From NCBI RefSeq assembly GCF_000225505.1, contig NZ_BACI01000045.1:44138-108137 (forward strand): a stretch of 64,000 bases of DNA, in the 5' to 3' direction. A program made the position numbers and the translations under genes. Numbering within the stretch: position 1 is the first letter of the stretch; each line of letters opens with the position of its first letter. The DNA comes from Gordonia alkanivorans NBRC 16433 (lineage in GTDB: Bacteria; Actinomycetota; Actinomycetes; Mycobacteriales; Mycobacteriaceae). The notes under the pieces are model-generated. The model worked only from the letters and a program-made list of their open reading frames with translations, ran no database searches and was not told where the DNA came from. Positions 1 through 8,097 of the stretch are shown piece after piece.

Positions 1-502
1 TACCCGCCGACACCCGATTCACCAACTCCGGGGCCATCTTTCCGTTCGCGTTCAACCCGAAGCCGAGGACGACGATCGCGACCCGACCCGACACGGGTTT
101 GGGCGTGGTGTCGGGCACGATCTGCGCAGCGGTGGCGACTCCCGAGATCACGTTGCGGGCCGTGGTGGCGAGGAGCGGGTTCAGCACCCGCAGACGGCTG
201 AGCGCGGCATTGCTGACCGACGCCTGCTCCATCTGATCGGCCCAGATCGCCTGTAATGCAAGCGCATCGGTATCCGCGGGAGCCAGGGTCAACGCCTTCT
301 GCAACGCCGCCAGGCCGCCGGCGACGTCTCCGTTCGCGAACTTCGACTGGGCCTCGTTGTACAGTCCGGCCGGGTCGACGGCGTCCGCCACTGTCACGAC
401 GCCCGCCCCGTCGGCGGGGAGAGATCCGACGGCCACACCGCCGAGCGCGGCGACCGCGATGGTCGCGGCAGCCGCCAGCCGGATACGCTTAACTCTGGTC
501 AC
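1..502 (-). CDS. Exported YdcF/DUF218-family protein, C-terminus cut by window edge
   Basis: Only the first 167 codons are present; the frame runs off the left edge. Residues 1-33 are a basic head followed by an alanine-rich hydrophobic stretch, as in a signal peptide or membrane anchor. Residues 45-110 look helical and TPR-like (LYNEAQSKFANGD, then LAALQKALTLAPADTDAL). At residues 141-165 the start of a DUF218 (YdcF/SanA/ElyC) domain is visible in VAIVVLGFGLNANGKMAPEL, which fits the family's first strand and loop. DUF218 proteins are envelope-associated and mostly of unknown reaction. The start is GTG at 502; an in-frame GTG at 511 is possible. The family call rests on one motif because the core of the domain is missing. 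Confidence 0.6.
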   Translation of the reverse strand, partial: MTRVKRIRLAAAATIAVAALGGVAVGSLPADGAGVVTVADAVDPAGLYNEAQSKFANGDVAGGLAALQKALTLAPADTDALALQAIWADQMEQASVSNAALSRLRVLNPLLATTARNVISGVATAAQIVPDTTPKPVSGRVAIVVLGFGLNANGKMAPELVNRVSAG

Positions 503-607
503 ACCAGTCACTCGCGTAACAGTACGAGACCACCGCAACGGCCCCGCACCCGTCCGATTCCAGATCGGTAACGGGCACGAGGCCGTCGCGACGCCTTCTC
601 GTGCTGG

Positions 608-1033
608 TCAGCGGCGCAAGCCGGCAACCTTCAACAGTTCCGGACGACGCAGGACCAGGCCGATCCACATCAGGACGCCGAGGTAGACCGCGAACAGAAC
701 CGTGCTGAACAGCGGCTCCTCGATCCTCAAGTTCGCGGTGACCGCGCCGCCCAGGTAGGCGGTGATGCCGAGCGCGCCGAGCACCGCGGTACGCGGAATC
801 GCGTACACGACAAGGCAGACGAGCAACACCACACCCATGACGATGGCCTGATCGGGGTCGAAGCCGAGCTTCTCGGTGCCGTCGATCACCGCCTGCGGGC
901 GAGCCAGCTTCCCGACGACGTCGAAGGCGAGGAATGCGCCGACGATGACGCTGATGACGATTCCCACGATGCGGTGCCAGTTGCGGCTGGCGGTGGTCTC
1001 GGACGAGTTCCGTGTGGTGATGTCGGTGGCCAT
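608..1033 (-). CDS. DoxX-like small integral membrane protein
   Basis: A protein of about 141 residues with four predicted membrane helices (IVGIVISVIVGAFLAFDVVGK, AIVMGVVLLVCLVVYAI, AVLGALGITAYLGGAVTANL, LFSTVLFAVYLGVLMWIGLVL). The layout and the K-L-x-x-P after helix 1 followed by a gly-rich third helix are typical of the DoxX-like family. I chose the ATG at 1033 because AGGGAG lies a few bases upstream; the frame is open to 1084 but without a ribosome site. The cellular role of this family is not established. It is a single gene followed upstream by the DDN-like gene on the same strand. Confidence 0.7.
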   Translation of the reverse strand: MATDITTRNSSETTASRNWHRIVGIVISVIVGAFLAFDVVGKLARPQAVIDGTEKLGFDPDQAIVMGVVLLVCLVVYAIPRTAVLGALGITAYLGGAVTANLRIEEPLFSTVLFAVYLGVLMWIGLVLRRPELLKVAGLRR

Positions 1034-1126
1034 GATGTTCTCCCTGGTGGTCGAGCGGTGTGGTGGTCGTGCAGGGATAGACACAGCTCGTCGGAAAAAC
1101 TCATCGACCGTCGTAACTCGCCCGGG

Positions 1127-1543
1127 TCAGGCGGACACCAGCTTCACCAGCGGGTACTCGCGGGTCGCCTTCTTCTGATACTTCGCGTACCTGGGTTGCG
1201 CACTGACGACGGCATCCCACGCGGCCTCTCGTTCCGGACCGGTCAACACCACCGGCGTGACCGGGACCGGTTGTCCGCCATGCCGTTCCACGGTTACGGA
1301 GTCGGGGTGGGCCGCGAGGTTCGCGTACCAGTCCGGATTGCCTTTTCCGCCAACGGAAGCCACGACCAGCCAGCCGTTGTCATGCGCGAACCAGCTGAGC
1401 GGCGTCTCTCGCTGCCGACCCGACTTGCGGCCCTTGGTGCGCAGGATGACCATGTCCATGCCCCACATCGTCCCGCTCTTGTTGCGAATCCGTTTGACGG
1501 TGCGCTCGTTCACCTTCCGCTGATACCACTGCCAGATCGACAT
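1127..1543 (-). CDS. DDN-like deazaflavin (F420)-dependent nitroreductase-family protein
   Basis: A 138-residue protein of the nitroreductase/DDN split-barrel family. Diagnostic stretches are LRTKGRKSGRQRETPLSW near residue 35, where the basic patch binds the deazaflavin cofactor phosphate, and VVASVGGKGNPDWYANLAAHP near residue 61, which is near-invariant in this family. Members reduce quinones or nitro compounds with F420H2, or bind other flavins. An excellent AAGGAGG lies six bases before the ATG at 1543. F420 use is inferred from the family and from the actinobacterial context; the true substrate cannot be read from sequence. Confidence 0.85.
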   Translation of the reverse strand: MSIWQWYQRKVNERTVKRIRNKSGTMWGMDMVILRTKGRKSGRQRETPLSWFAHDNGWLVVASVGGKGNPDWYANLAAHPDSVTVERHGGQPVPVTPVVLTGPEREAAWDAVVSAQPRYAKYQKKATREYPLVKLVSA

Positions 1544-1669
1544 GATCCTCCTTAGATTCGCTCCCCATACGGTCGTCCTCGACGCTATCCGGCACGACCC
1601 GGAGGAGCTTCTCGATTCCTGCTCGATGTACGCGCTGCTGACCCGCTCGGCAGGATCGACGCCAGGCGC

Positions 1670-2146
1670 CTACTCCGCGAGAGCGTCGAGGAGCGGTCGA
1701 ACCCGGAAGTCCACCATCTCCCTCATCACGAGGGCGGTCGTCGTGCGCTTGACACCCTTGATGTCCAGGATGTCCCCGGCGATGCGATACAGGTCATCCG
1801 CATCCTTGGCGGCGACGTGGACCAGGAGGTCGGCAACTCCGGTGAGGCCGTGGACCTGCAGCACCTCCGGTATCGCCTCGAGCGCTGCACCGACCTGATC
1901 AAGCTTGCGCTGGGTGACATTGGTGAGCACGTAGGCCTGCAGTGGATATCCGAGGACAGCCGGATCGACGCGGCGTTCGAAGGACCGCAAGGCGCCGGCC
2001 GCATCAAGCTTGCTCAGCCTGGCTTGAACGGTGTTGCGGGACAGCCCGGTCCGTTCGGCGACCGCCATCACCGTCGCTCGCGGGTCGTCGGCGAGAGCCG
2101 TCAGGATCTTGGCGTCGATCCGGTCGGCCCGATGTTCGCTTGGCAC
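1670..2146 (-). CDS. Lrp/AsnC-family transcriptional regulator
   Basis: A helix-turn-helix domain occupies the first 60 residues (DRIDAKILTALADDPRATVMAVA, then RTGLSRNTVQARLSKL), and the C-terminal half is an AsnC ligand domain (VHGLTGVADLLVHVAAKDADDLY). I prefer the GTG at 2146, which has CGGAGG eight bases upstream, over an ATG at 2176 that lacks a ribosome site. It is transcribed divergently from the AceE-like dehydrogenase at 2419. Lrp regulators usually control a neighbouring amino-acid or 2-oxoacid gene in response to a small-molecule effector, so that enzyme is its likely target. Confidence 0.88.
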   Translation of the reverse strand: MPSEHRADRIDAKILTALADDPRATVMAVAERTGLSRNTVQARLSKLDAAGALRSFERRVDPAVLGYPLQAYVLTNVTQRKLDQVGAALEAIPEVLQVHGLTGVADLLVHVAAKDADDLYRIAGDILDIKGVKRTTTALVMREMVDFRVRPLLDALAE

Positions 2147-2188
2147 GATGCCAACCTCCGTTCCACACACACCCATCAGGGTTGTGCA

Positions 2189-2217
2189 TATTGCCCAGTC
2201 TCGACGTCAAGTATTGC
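2189..2217. promoter_or_regulatory. Candidate Lrp-type operator between the regulator and aceE-like gene
   Basis: Two direct copies of TATTGC start at 2189 and 2212, 23 bp apart, about two helical turns, in the more AT-rich part of the 272-bp divergent intergenic region. Spaced repeats of this kind suit an octameric Lrp protein. This is only a motif-level suggestion; no promoter hexamers stood out clearly. Confidence 0.3.
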
Positions 2218-2418
2218 GCAAAGAGAATGGTGTTGTTGGACTGTGTGCACCCCTTCTCGTAGAACCGGCCAGCTTCGACGGAACACGATCCCGTCGGCGA
2301 CCCGGTTTTCGCCCCGTCGGCCGCGATCGATCCGTCGCCGCCGAGGGGGCGCCATTCAACATTCACATCCGCACGCCGTGCCGCGGTTCGCGTGGATGGT
2401 GTTCGAAAGTGAGTTCCC

Positions 2419-4770
2419 GTGCCCCAGTCCGCGTTCCTCGAGACCGTCACCGCTCCGCCGGCATCGGACGGCGCGGTGACGGCCGAGCTTGCCGCGCTTG
2501 AGTCGATCCAGCAACGTGTGCTCTGGTTGTCGACCTCGATGATCCACCACGCCAACCGGGTTCGGCCGAACCCCACCGGGCTGAAGGTCGGCGGCCACCA
2601 GGCGTCGTGCGCATCGATGGTCTCGATCATGACCTCGCTGTGGTTCGAGCACTTGCGTCCCGGCGATCGCGTGTCGGTGAAACCGCATGCGTCGCCGGTG
2701 CTCCACGGCATCAACTATCTGCTGGGCACGCTGGACGAGAAGTACCTGACCACGCTTCGCGAGTTCGGCGGTCTGCAGTCATATCCCAGCCGTTCCAAGG
2801 ATCCGGACACCGTCGACTACTCCACCGGTTCGGTCGGCATCGGCGCGACCGCCCCGATCTGGGGCGCGATGGCACGACGCTACGTCGACACCCACGTCGG
2901 AGACACCGGCCGCGGCCGGCAGTACTCGCTCGTCGGAGATGCCGAACTCGACGAGGGCGCCGTCTGGGAGGCCATCCTCGATCCGGGGATCGCCGATCTC
3001 GGCGAGGTGGTGTGGATCGTCGACCTGAACCGCCAGTCACTGGACCGCGTCGTACCGAACATCGCCGCCCGTCGCCTGGAGAAGATGTTCGAGGCGGCCG
3101 GCTGGCAGGTCATCCCCGTACGGTTCGGTCAGCTGCTCGAATCGCTCTTCGCCCGCCCCGGTGGCGACGCACTGCGGACCCGCATCCTGCAGATGCCGAA
3201 CCCGGAGTACCAGCGACTTCTTCGCTGCACCGCGGACGAGGTCCGGGACCGCCTGCCCGGCACCGGTTCCGAGAGTCGGCAGATATCCGATCTCATTGCC
3301 ACGCTGGACGACTCGACACTCCTGGCGGCTGTTCGCAACCTCGGCGGACACGATCTGCAGGCACTGTCGCAGGCGTATCGACAAATCGACGACACCCGCC
3401 CTACGGTGATCATCGCCTACACCATCAAGGGTTACGGATTGCCCACCCAGGGCCACCCACAGAATCATTCGGCGTTGCTGACCGTCGAGGAGTACCGACA
3501 GCTGGCGGCCACCCTCCGGATGGACCCGGACCAGCCGTGGGGTCGCTTCGCCGAGGACGACCCGGCGGGCCGACTGTGTGCCGCTGCGGCACAACGGCTG
3601 CAACGGGATCCGGTCCCGCCGCTGCCCGATGTCGACATCCCGTCCGACTTCGGACGCACCCCGAAGGGCACCAGCACCACCCAGGCCGCGCTCGGCCGGT
3701 CGCTGCTCGACCTGACCCGCCAGTCGCCGGATGCGGCGAAAAGAGTCGTCACCGTCAGCCCGGATGTCAGCTCGACCACCAATCTCGGTGGCTGGGTGAA
3801 CAAGGTCGGCGTCTGGTCGCCCACCGAGCGGCACAACTGGTTCGCCGACGACCCCGAGACGATCATGCACTGGAACGAGCGGCCCACCGGGCAGCACATG
3901 GAACTCGGTATCGCCGAGACCAATCTGGTGGGTCTGATCGGCGAACTCGGTGCCACGTGGAGCCGCTGGGGACAGCCGTTGCTGCCGATCGGCGTGCTCT
4001 ACGACCCCTTCGTCGAACGCGCCCTGGAACCCTGGTCGTACGGCATCTACGCCGGCGGCCAGTCGATCCTGGTCGGCACCCCCTCCGGGGTGACGCTGGC
4101 GGCCGAGGGCGGCGCCCACCAGTCGATCAAGACGCCATCGATCGGCCTCGAGCAACCGGGTTGTGTCAGTTACGAACCGGCGTTCGGGATCGACGTCGAG
4201 TGGACCCTGCTGGCCTCTCTGTCCCGGCTCGGCCGCCCCGACGGCACCTCGGCGTATCTGCGTCTCTCGACCCGTCCGGTCGATCAGTCCCTCGCCGCGG
4301 TACCGGCCGACCCCGCTGCGCGTGAGCGTCGACGCCGCCAGGTCGTCGCCGGCGGTTATCCCCTCCGGCGGGGTGGGGACGCACAGGTGACGATCGTGGC
4401 GATGGGGGCCCTGGTCCCCGAAGCCCTCAGCGCCGCAGATCGCTTGCAGCAGTCGGGGATCAACGCCGACGTCCTCTGCATCACCAGCCCCGGCCTTCTC
4501 TTCGAGGCCTGGCAGGCGCGGCAGGGGCGGGGTACCGGTGAGAGCTGGATCCTCGATCAGCTCTTCCCGGGCGACCGTGCCACCCCGATGGTCACGGTCC
4601 TCGACGGACACCCGCACACCCTGGCCTTCCTGGCCGGCATCAACCGGGTGCGCAGCACCAATCTCGGCGTCTCCAGGTTCGGTCAGGTCGGCTCTCTCGA
4701 CGACGTCTACCGGCATCACGGCATCGACACCGACAGCATCGTCTCCGCCGCCCTCGACATCCTGCCCTGA
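2419..4770 (+). CDS. AceE-like homodimeric 2-oxoacid dehydrogenase E1 (transketolase superfamily)
   Basis: A 783-residue thiamine-diphosphate enzyme with the AceE domain order: pyrophosphate domain, pyrimidine domain, transketolase C-terminal domain. The ThDP/Mg motif runs from GDAE at residues 173-176 to DLNRQSLD at 202-209. HASPVLHGINYLLG near residue 90 matches the active-site His loop of AceE, and ELGIAETNLVGLIGELGATW near residue 490 is the second-domain Glu motif. It is shorter than E. coli AceE (887 residues). Housekeeping AceE in mycobacteria is about 900 residues, so this looks like a paralogue. With a divergent Lrp regulator it resembles the Pseudomonas MdeB/MdeR pair, in which the E1 acts on 2-oxobutyrate. 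Substrate (pyruvate or 2-oxobutyrate) is unresolved. The start is GTG. Confidence 0.85.
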   Translation: MPQSAFLETVTAPPASDGAVTAELAALESIQQRVLWLSTSMIHHANRVRPNPTGLKVGGHQASCASMVSIMTSLWFEHLRPGDRVSVKPHASPVLHGINYLLGTLDEKYLTTLREFGGLQSYPSRSKDPDTVDYSTGSVGIGATAPIWGAMARRYVDTHVGDTGRGRQYSLVGDAELDEGAVWEAILDPGIADLGEVVWIVDLNRQSLDRVVPNIAARRLEKMFEAAGWQVIPVRFGQLLESLFARPGGDALRTRILQMPNPEYQRLLRCTADEVRDRLPGTGSESRQISDLIATLDDSTLLAAVRNLGGHDLQALSQAYRQIDDTRPTVIIAYTIKGYGLPTQGHPQNHSALLTVEEYRQLAATLRMDPDQPWGRFAEDDPAGRLCAAAAQRLQRDPVPPLPDVDIPSDFGRTPKGTSTTQAALGRSLLDLTRQSPDAAKRVVTVSPDVSSTTNLGGWVNKVGVWSPTERHNWFADDPETIMHWNERPTGQHMELGIAETNLVGLIGELGATWSRWGQPLLPIGVLYDPFVERALEPWSYGIYAGGQSILVGTPSGVTLAAEGGAHQSIKTPSIGLEQPGCVSYEPAFGIDVEWTLLASLSRLGRPDGTSAYLRLSTRPVDQSLAAVPADPAARERRRRQVVAGGYPLRRGGDAQVTIVAMGALVPEALSAADRLQQSGINADVLCITSPGLLFEAWQARQGRGTGESWILDQLFPGDRATPMVTVLDGHPHTLAFLAGINRVRSTNLGVSRFGQVGSLDDVYRHHGIDTDSIVSAALDILP

Positions 4771-4778
4771 TCAGGCAA

Positions 4779-4820
4779 CAGACCCCCGGGTCCCGCATTC
4801 GCGGAATCACCGGGGGTCTG
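4779..4820. terminator. Bidirectional hairpin terminator between aceE-like gene and pntB
   Basis: CAGACCCCCGG (4779-4789) pairs perfectly with CCGGGGGTCTG (4810-4820) around a 20-nt loop, in the 69-bp gap between two convergent stop codons. There is no clear T tract, which is common for terminators in high-GC actinobacteria. Confidence 0.75.
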
Positions 4821-4839
4821 TCGTCGAAACCGTAAGCGA

Positions 4840-6372
4840 CTACAGCGCTTTGAGTTCCTCGATGACGCTGTCGACGCTCTTCTTGGCGTCGCCGAACAGC
4901 ATCGAGGTGCCGTCGGCGAAGAACAGCGGGTTCTCGATGCCGGCATAACCCGAACTCATCGACCGCTTCAGCACGATCACCGAGCGTGCCTCGTCGACGT
5001 TGAGGATCGGCATGCCGTGAATCGGACTGGACGGATCGTTACGGGCCGCCGGGTTGGTGACGTCGTTGGCGCCGATCACGATCGCGACATCGGTACGGCC
5101 GAACTCGCCGTTGATGTCGTCCATCTCCTTCATCGCGTCGTACTCGACGTCGGCCTCGGCCAGCAGCACGTTCATGTGCCCCGGCATACGACCGGCCACC
5201 GGGTGGATGGCGTACTTGACCTCCACGCCCTTGGCCTCGAGCAGGCTGGCCATCTCCTTGACCGCATGCTGTGCCTGGGCCACGGCCAGACCGTAACCGG
5301 GCACCACGATCACCTGATTGGCGTACGCCATCTGGATCGCGGCGTCGGCAGCGGAGGTGGCCTTGACCGTGCCGCCCTCGGCGCCGGGACCACCGGCGAC
5401 CGCGGCGTCGCCGCCACCGAACGAGCCGAACACGATCGCCGGGATCGACCGGTTCATCGCCTTGGCCATCAGGTTGGTCAGGATCGAACCGGACGCACCG
5501 ACGATCATGCCGGCCACGATCAGCGCGGTGTTGTCCAGCGCGATACCCGCCGCCGCAGCCGACAGACCGGTCATCGCGTTGAGCAACGAGATGACCACCG
5601 GCATGTCCGCACCGCCGATGGGGAACACCACGAACAGACCCATCACACCGGCGGCGAGCAGCAGCCCGACCATCCACCACACACTCGCCCCGCCACCGTC
5701 GGTGGCCTGGACGCCGAGGTAGATCGCCAGACCCAACGCAACCAGCAGCAGCACGATGTTGGCGGCCTGGAACAACTTCGCGTTCGCCACGAAGGTCTTC
5801 TCCAGACCCTTCGGCATGATCTCCTGCAACTTCGCGAACGCCACCAGCGATCCCCAGAACGAGATCGAACCGATGATCGCCGCGATGAGCGAGCCCACCA
5901 CCAGCGGCGAGGCCGGTTCGGTGTTGTGGAACACCGAGAACCCGGAGGTCTCGATGAACTCCGCCCACGCGATCAGCGCGACCGTGCCACCACCGACACC
6001 GTTGAACAGTGCCACCAGCTGCGGCATCGCCGTCATCTTGGTCTTCAGCGCCGGCGGGATACCCAGCACCACACCGAGAACCAGACCGATCGCGATCAGG
6101 ACCCAGTTGATCGTCGGCACACCGACGGTCGAATGTCCGTCCTCGCCGACCGCGCCCGCGTTGTAGATGTAGAGCAGCGTCGCCGCCACCGCCAGACCCA
6201 TACCGGTCGCGGCGATCCAGTTGCCGCGCACCGCGGTCTTGGGGCCGGTCAGGCCCATCAGGCCGTAGATGAACAACGAGAAGGACACGATGTAGAGCGC
6301 CATGACCAGGTAGGACAGGCCCTCGCTCGGGGTGTGCGCGCCTGCGGCGAGCACCAATTGCGAGCCGATCAC
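4840..6372 (-). CDS. pntB: NAD(P) transhydrogenase subunit beta
   Basis: A 510-residue membrane protein that, with PntAA and PntAB, couples hydride transfer between NADH and NADP+ to proton movement across the cytoplasmic membrane. About nine helices fill the first 280 residues. The NADP-binding dIII domain covers roughly residues 345-510, with VIVVPGYGLAVAQAQHAV as the Rossmann-like loop, YAIHPVAGRMPGHMNVLLAEA, and VIGANDVTNPAARNDP near the end, all family signatures. It is the last gene of the operon and overlaps pntAB by 4 bp, so translation is likely coupled. Confidence 0.96.
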   Translation of the reverse strand: MIGSQLVLAAGAHTPSEGLSYLVMALYIVSFSLFIYGLMGLTGPKTAVRGNWIAATGMGLAVAATLLYIYNAGAVGEDGHSTVGVPTINWVLIAIGLVLGVVLGIPPALKTKMTAMPQLVALFNGVGGGTVALIAWAEFIETSGFSVFHNTEPASPLVVGSLIAAIIGSISFWGSLVAFAKLQEIMPKGLEKTFVANAKLFQAANIVLLLVALGLAIYLGVQATDGGGASVWWMVGLLLAAGVMGLFVVFPIGGADMPVVISLLNAMTGLSAAAAGIALDNTALIVAGMIVGASGSILTNLMAKAMNRSIPAIVFGSFGGGDAAVAGGPGAEGGTVKATSAADAAIQMAYANQVIVVPGYGLAVAQAQHAVKEMASLLEAKGVEVKYAIHPVAGRMPGHMNVLLAEADVEYDAMKEMDDINGEFGRTDVAIVIGANDVTNPAARNDPSSPIHGMPILNVDEARSVIVLKRSMSSGYAGIENPLFFADGTSMLFGDAKKSVDSVIEELKAL

Positions 6373-6674
6373 TTGGCGGCCTCCTTCTTACCCTTGAACA
6401 TGCCCAGCATCCGGTCCGTGACCGCGAAGCCACCGATCACGTTGAGCGTGCCGAACACCAGCGCGACGAATGCGATGATGCGCACACCCCACCCGGCATC
6501 GGCAGGGAGCTTGCCCAGCACCACCAGCGCACCGAGCACGACGATGCCGTGAATGGCGTTCGTACCCGACATCAACGGGGTGTGGAGGGTGTTGGGAACC
6601 TTCGAGATGACCGCGAAACCGACGAACCCGGCCAACACCAGGATCGCCAGATTCGCCAGAAGTCCGGAATACAT
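6369..6674 (-). CDS. pntAB: NAD(P) transhydrogenase alpha subunit, membrane part
   Basis: A 101-residue protein with three hydrophobic helices (LLANLAILVLAGFVGFAVIS, IHGIVVLGALVVLG, VRIIAFVALVFGTLNVIGGF), equal to the C-terminal membrane segment of PntA in enterobacteria. The N-I-G-G-F-x-V-T-D-R-M-L-G-M-F end is typical. A separate gene for this part is the arrangement known from Rhodospirillum and mycobacteria. Its start overlaps the pntAA stop by a single base and its end overlaps pntB by 4 bp. Confidence 0.95.
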   Translation of the reverse strand: MYSGLLANLAILVLAGFVGFAVISKVPNTLHTPLMSGTNAIHGIVVLGALVVLGKLPADAGWGVRIIAFVALVFGTLNVIGGFAVTDRMLGMFKGKKEAAK

Positions 6675-7765
6675 CAGGCCTTCACCTCCTGGGGTGTTTC
6701 ACGCGTGACGCACGAAGCAGCGAGCACCTCGTCGTCGAAGTTCGGTGTGATCGCACCGTTGTCGTCGAGCATCAGCTCGATGAGGGCGAGGAGGTTCTTC
6801 GAGTACAGCTCGCTGGCATGCTCGGGCATGGTCGCCGGCAGATTCGGCGGCGCGGTGATCGTCACGTCATGTTTGACGACTGTCTCACCGGGTTCGGTGA
6901 GCTCACAGTTGCCGCCGGTCTCACCGGCCAGATCCACCACGACGCTGCCCGGCTTCATACCCTCGACCGCGGCTGCGGTCACCAGGCGCGGGGCCGGACG
7001 ACCCGGGACCAGCGCGGTGGTGATCACCACGTCGAAGCCCTTGATCGCGTCCTCGAGCGCCTGCTGCTGCTGCGCGCGTTCTTCCTCGGTCAGCTCGCGG
7101 GCATAACCGCCCTCGCCGGCGGCGTCGATACCGAGATCGAGCCACTGCGCACCGACCGACCGCACCTGCTCGGCCACCTCGGGGCGCACGTCGTAGCCGG
7201 TGGTCCGCCCACCGAGACGCTTGGCCGTGGCCAACGCCTGCAGACCGGCCACACCCACACCGAGCACCAGCACCGTCGCCGGCTTCACCGTGCCCGCCGC
7301 AGTGGTCAGCATCGGGAAGAACCGCGTCGACAGATCCGCCGCCACGATCACCGACTTGTAACCGGCGACGTTGGCCTGCGAACTCAACGCATCCATCACC
7401 TGCGCACGGGAGATACGCGGGATCGCCTCCACCGCGTACGCCTCCACACCCGCCGCACGCAGGGCGCCGATCTTGTTGTCGGCATTGCGCGGCGCCAGGA
7501 AACCGATCAGCTTCTGCCCACTGCGCAGCTTGCCGATCTCGGCATCCGACGGCGGCGACACCCGCAGCACCACATCAGCCGAATACGGATCACCGATCGT
7601 GGCCCCGGCCTCGGTGTACGCCTCGTCGGGAATCAGGGCGCCGAGACCGGCCCCCGACTCCACCACGACGGGCACACCCTTGCCCACCAGCGAGGCGGCC
7701 ACCTTCGGGACAAGCGCCACGCGGCGCTCCCCCGGGGCCGTCTCGCGCACGACACCCACTGTCAT
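6674..7765 (-). CDS. pntAA: NAD(P) transhydrogenase alpha subunit, soluble NAD(H)-binding part
   Basis: A 363-residue protein of the alanine dehydrogenase/PNT fold. The first residues TVGVVRETAPGERRVALVP are the PNT N-terminal signature, and VLVLGVGVAGLQALATAKRLGG is the NAD Rossmann loop. RRAPRLVTA-type and GSVVVDLAGETGGNCELT segments follow. I chose the ATG at 7765 because the homologous region begins there and GGGTGAG precedes it; the frame is open to 7915, but that extension is Arg-rich and unlike protein. It is the first gene of pntAA-pntAB-pntB, so the promoter must lie in the 332 bp upstream. Confidence 0.95.
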   Translation of the reverse strand: MTVGVVRETAPGERRVALVPKVAASLVGKGVPVVVESGAGLGALIPDEAYTEAGATIGDPYSADVVLRVSPPSDAEIGKLRSGQKLIGFLAPRNADNKIGALRAAGVEAYAVEAIPRISRAQVMDALSSQANVAGYKSVIVAADLSTRFFPMLTTAAGTVKPATVLVLGVGVAGLQALATAKRLGGRTTGYDVRPEVAEQVRSVGAQWLDLGIDAAGEGGYARELTEEERAQQQQALEDAIKGFDVVITTALVPGRPAPRLVTAAAVEGMKPGSVVVDLAGETGGNCELTEPGETVVKHDVTITAPPNLPATMPEHASELYSKNLLALIELMLDDNGAITPNFDDEVLAASCVTRETPQEVKA

Positions 7766-8097
7766 AACTCTCACCCTGTCTGGTGGCGACGCTGAGTCAG
7801 CGCCGCCTTGTTTTCGGCGCCGTCGTCGGCGCACATGCGTACAACGCCGTGACCTGCGTGCAAATCGTGCAGCTCCGCCATGTGTCGGCGGTGCGGACGA
7901 CCTGACGCAGGTCACGAAGTGCTCGGGCTCTGACAGCGATGACTGTCACCCGGCTCACATATAGAGGTTGGAGAAACATAACACGGGCTCTCAGCGCAAT
8001 CTCAGGAGAGTCGGATACCTCACTCAACCCTTGACAACGCCATTTCTCATAATCTTTATCTGACCAGCGTCCGGCCCCGAAATCGCTGGTGAGACGA
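7766..8097. other. Non-coding gap upstream of pntAA, expected promoter region
   Basis: No gene is supported in these 332 bp. The stretch 8021-8065 is clearly more AT-rich than its surroundings and includes TTGACA at 8031 on the + strand, but that would point into the 3' end of the molybdenum oxidoreductase gene. On the minus strand I could not find a convincing hexamer pair for pntAA. I see no hairpin terminator for the upstream gene. Confidence 0.4.

Noticed and set aside
8031..8062. TTGACA with an AT-rich stretch, as a sigma70-type promoter
   Set aside because: No good -10 hexamer at 16-18 bp, and it would fire into the 3' end of a minus-strand gene. It may be chance within an AT-rich patch.
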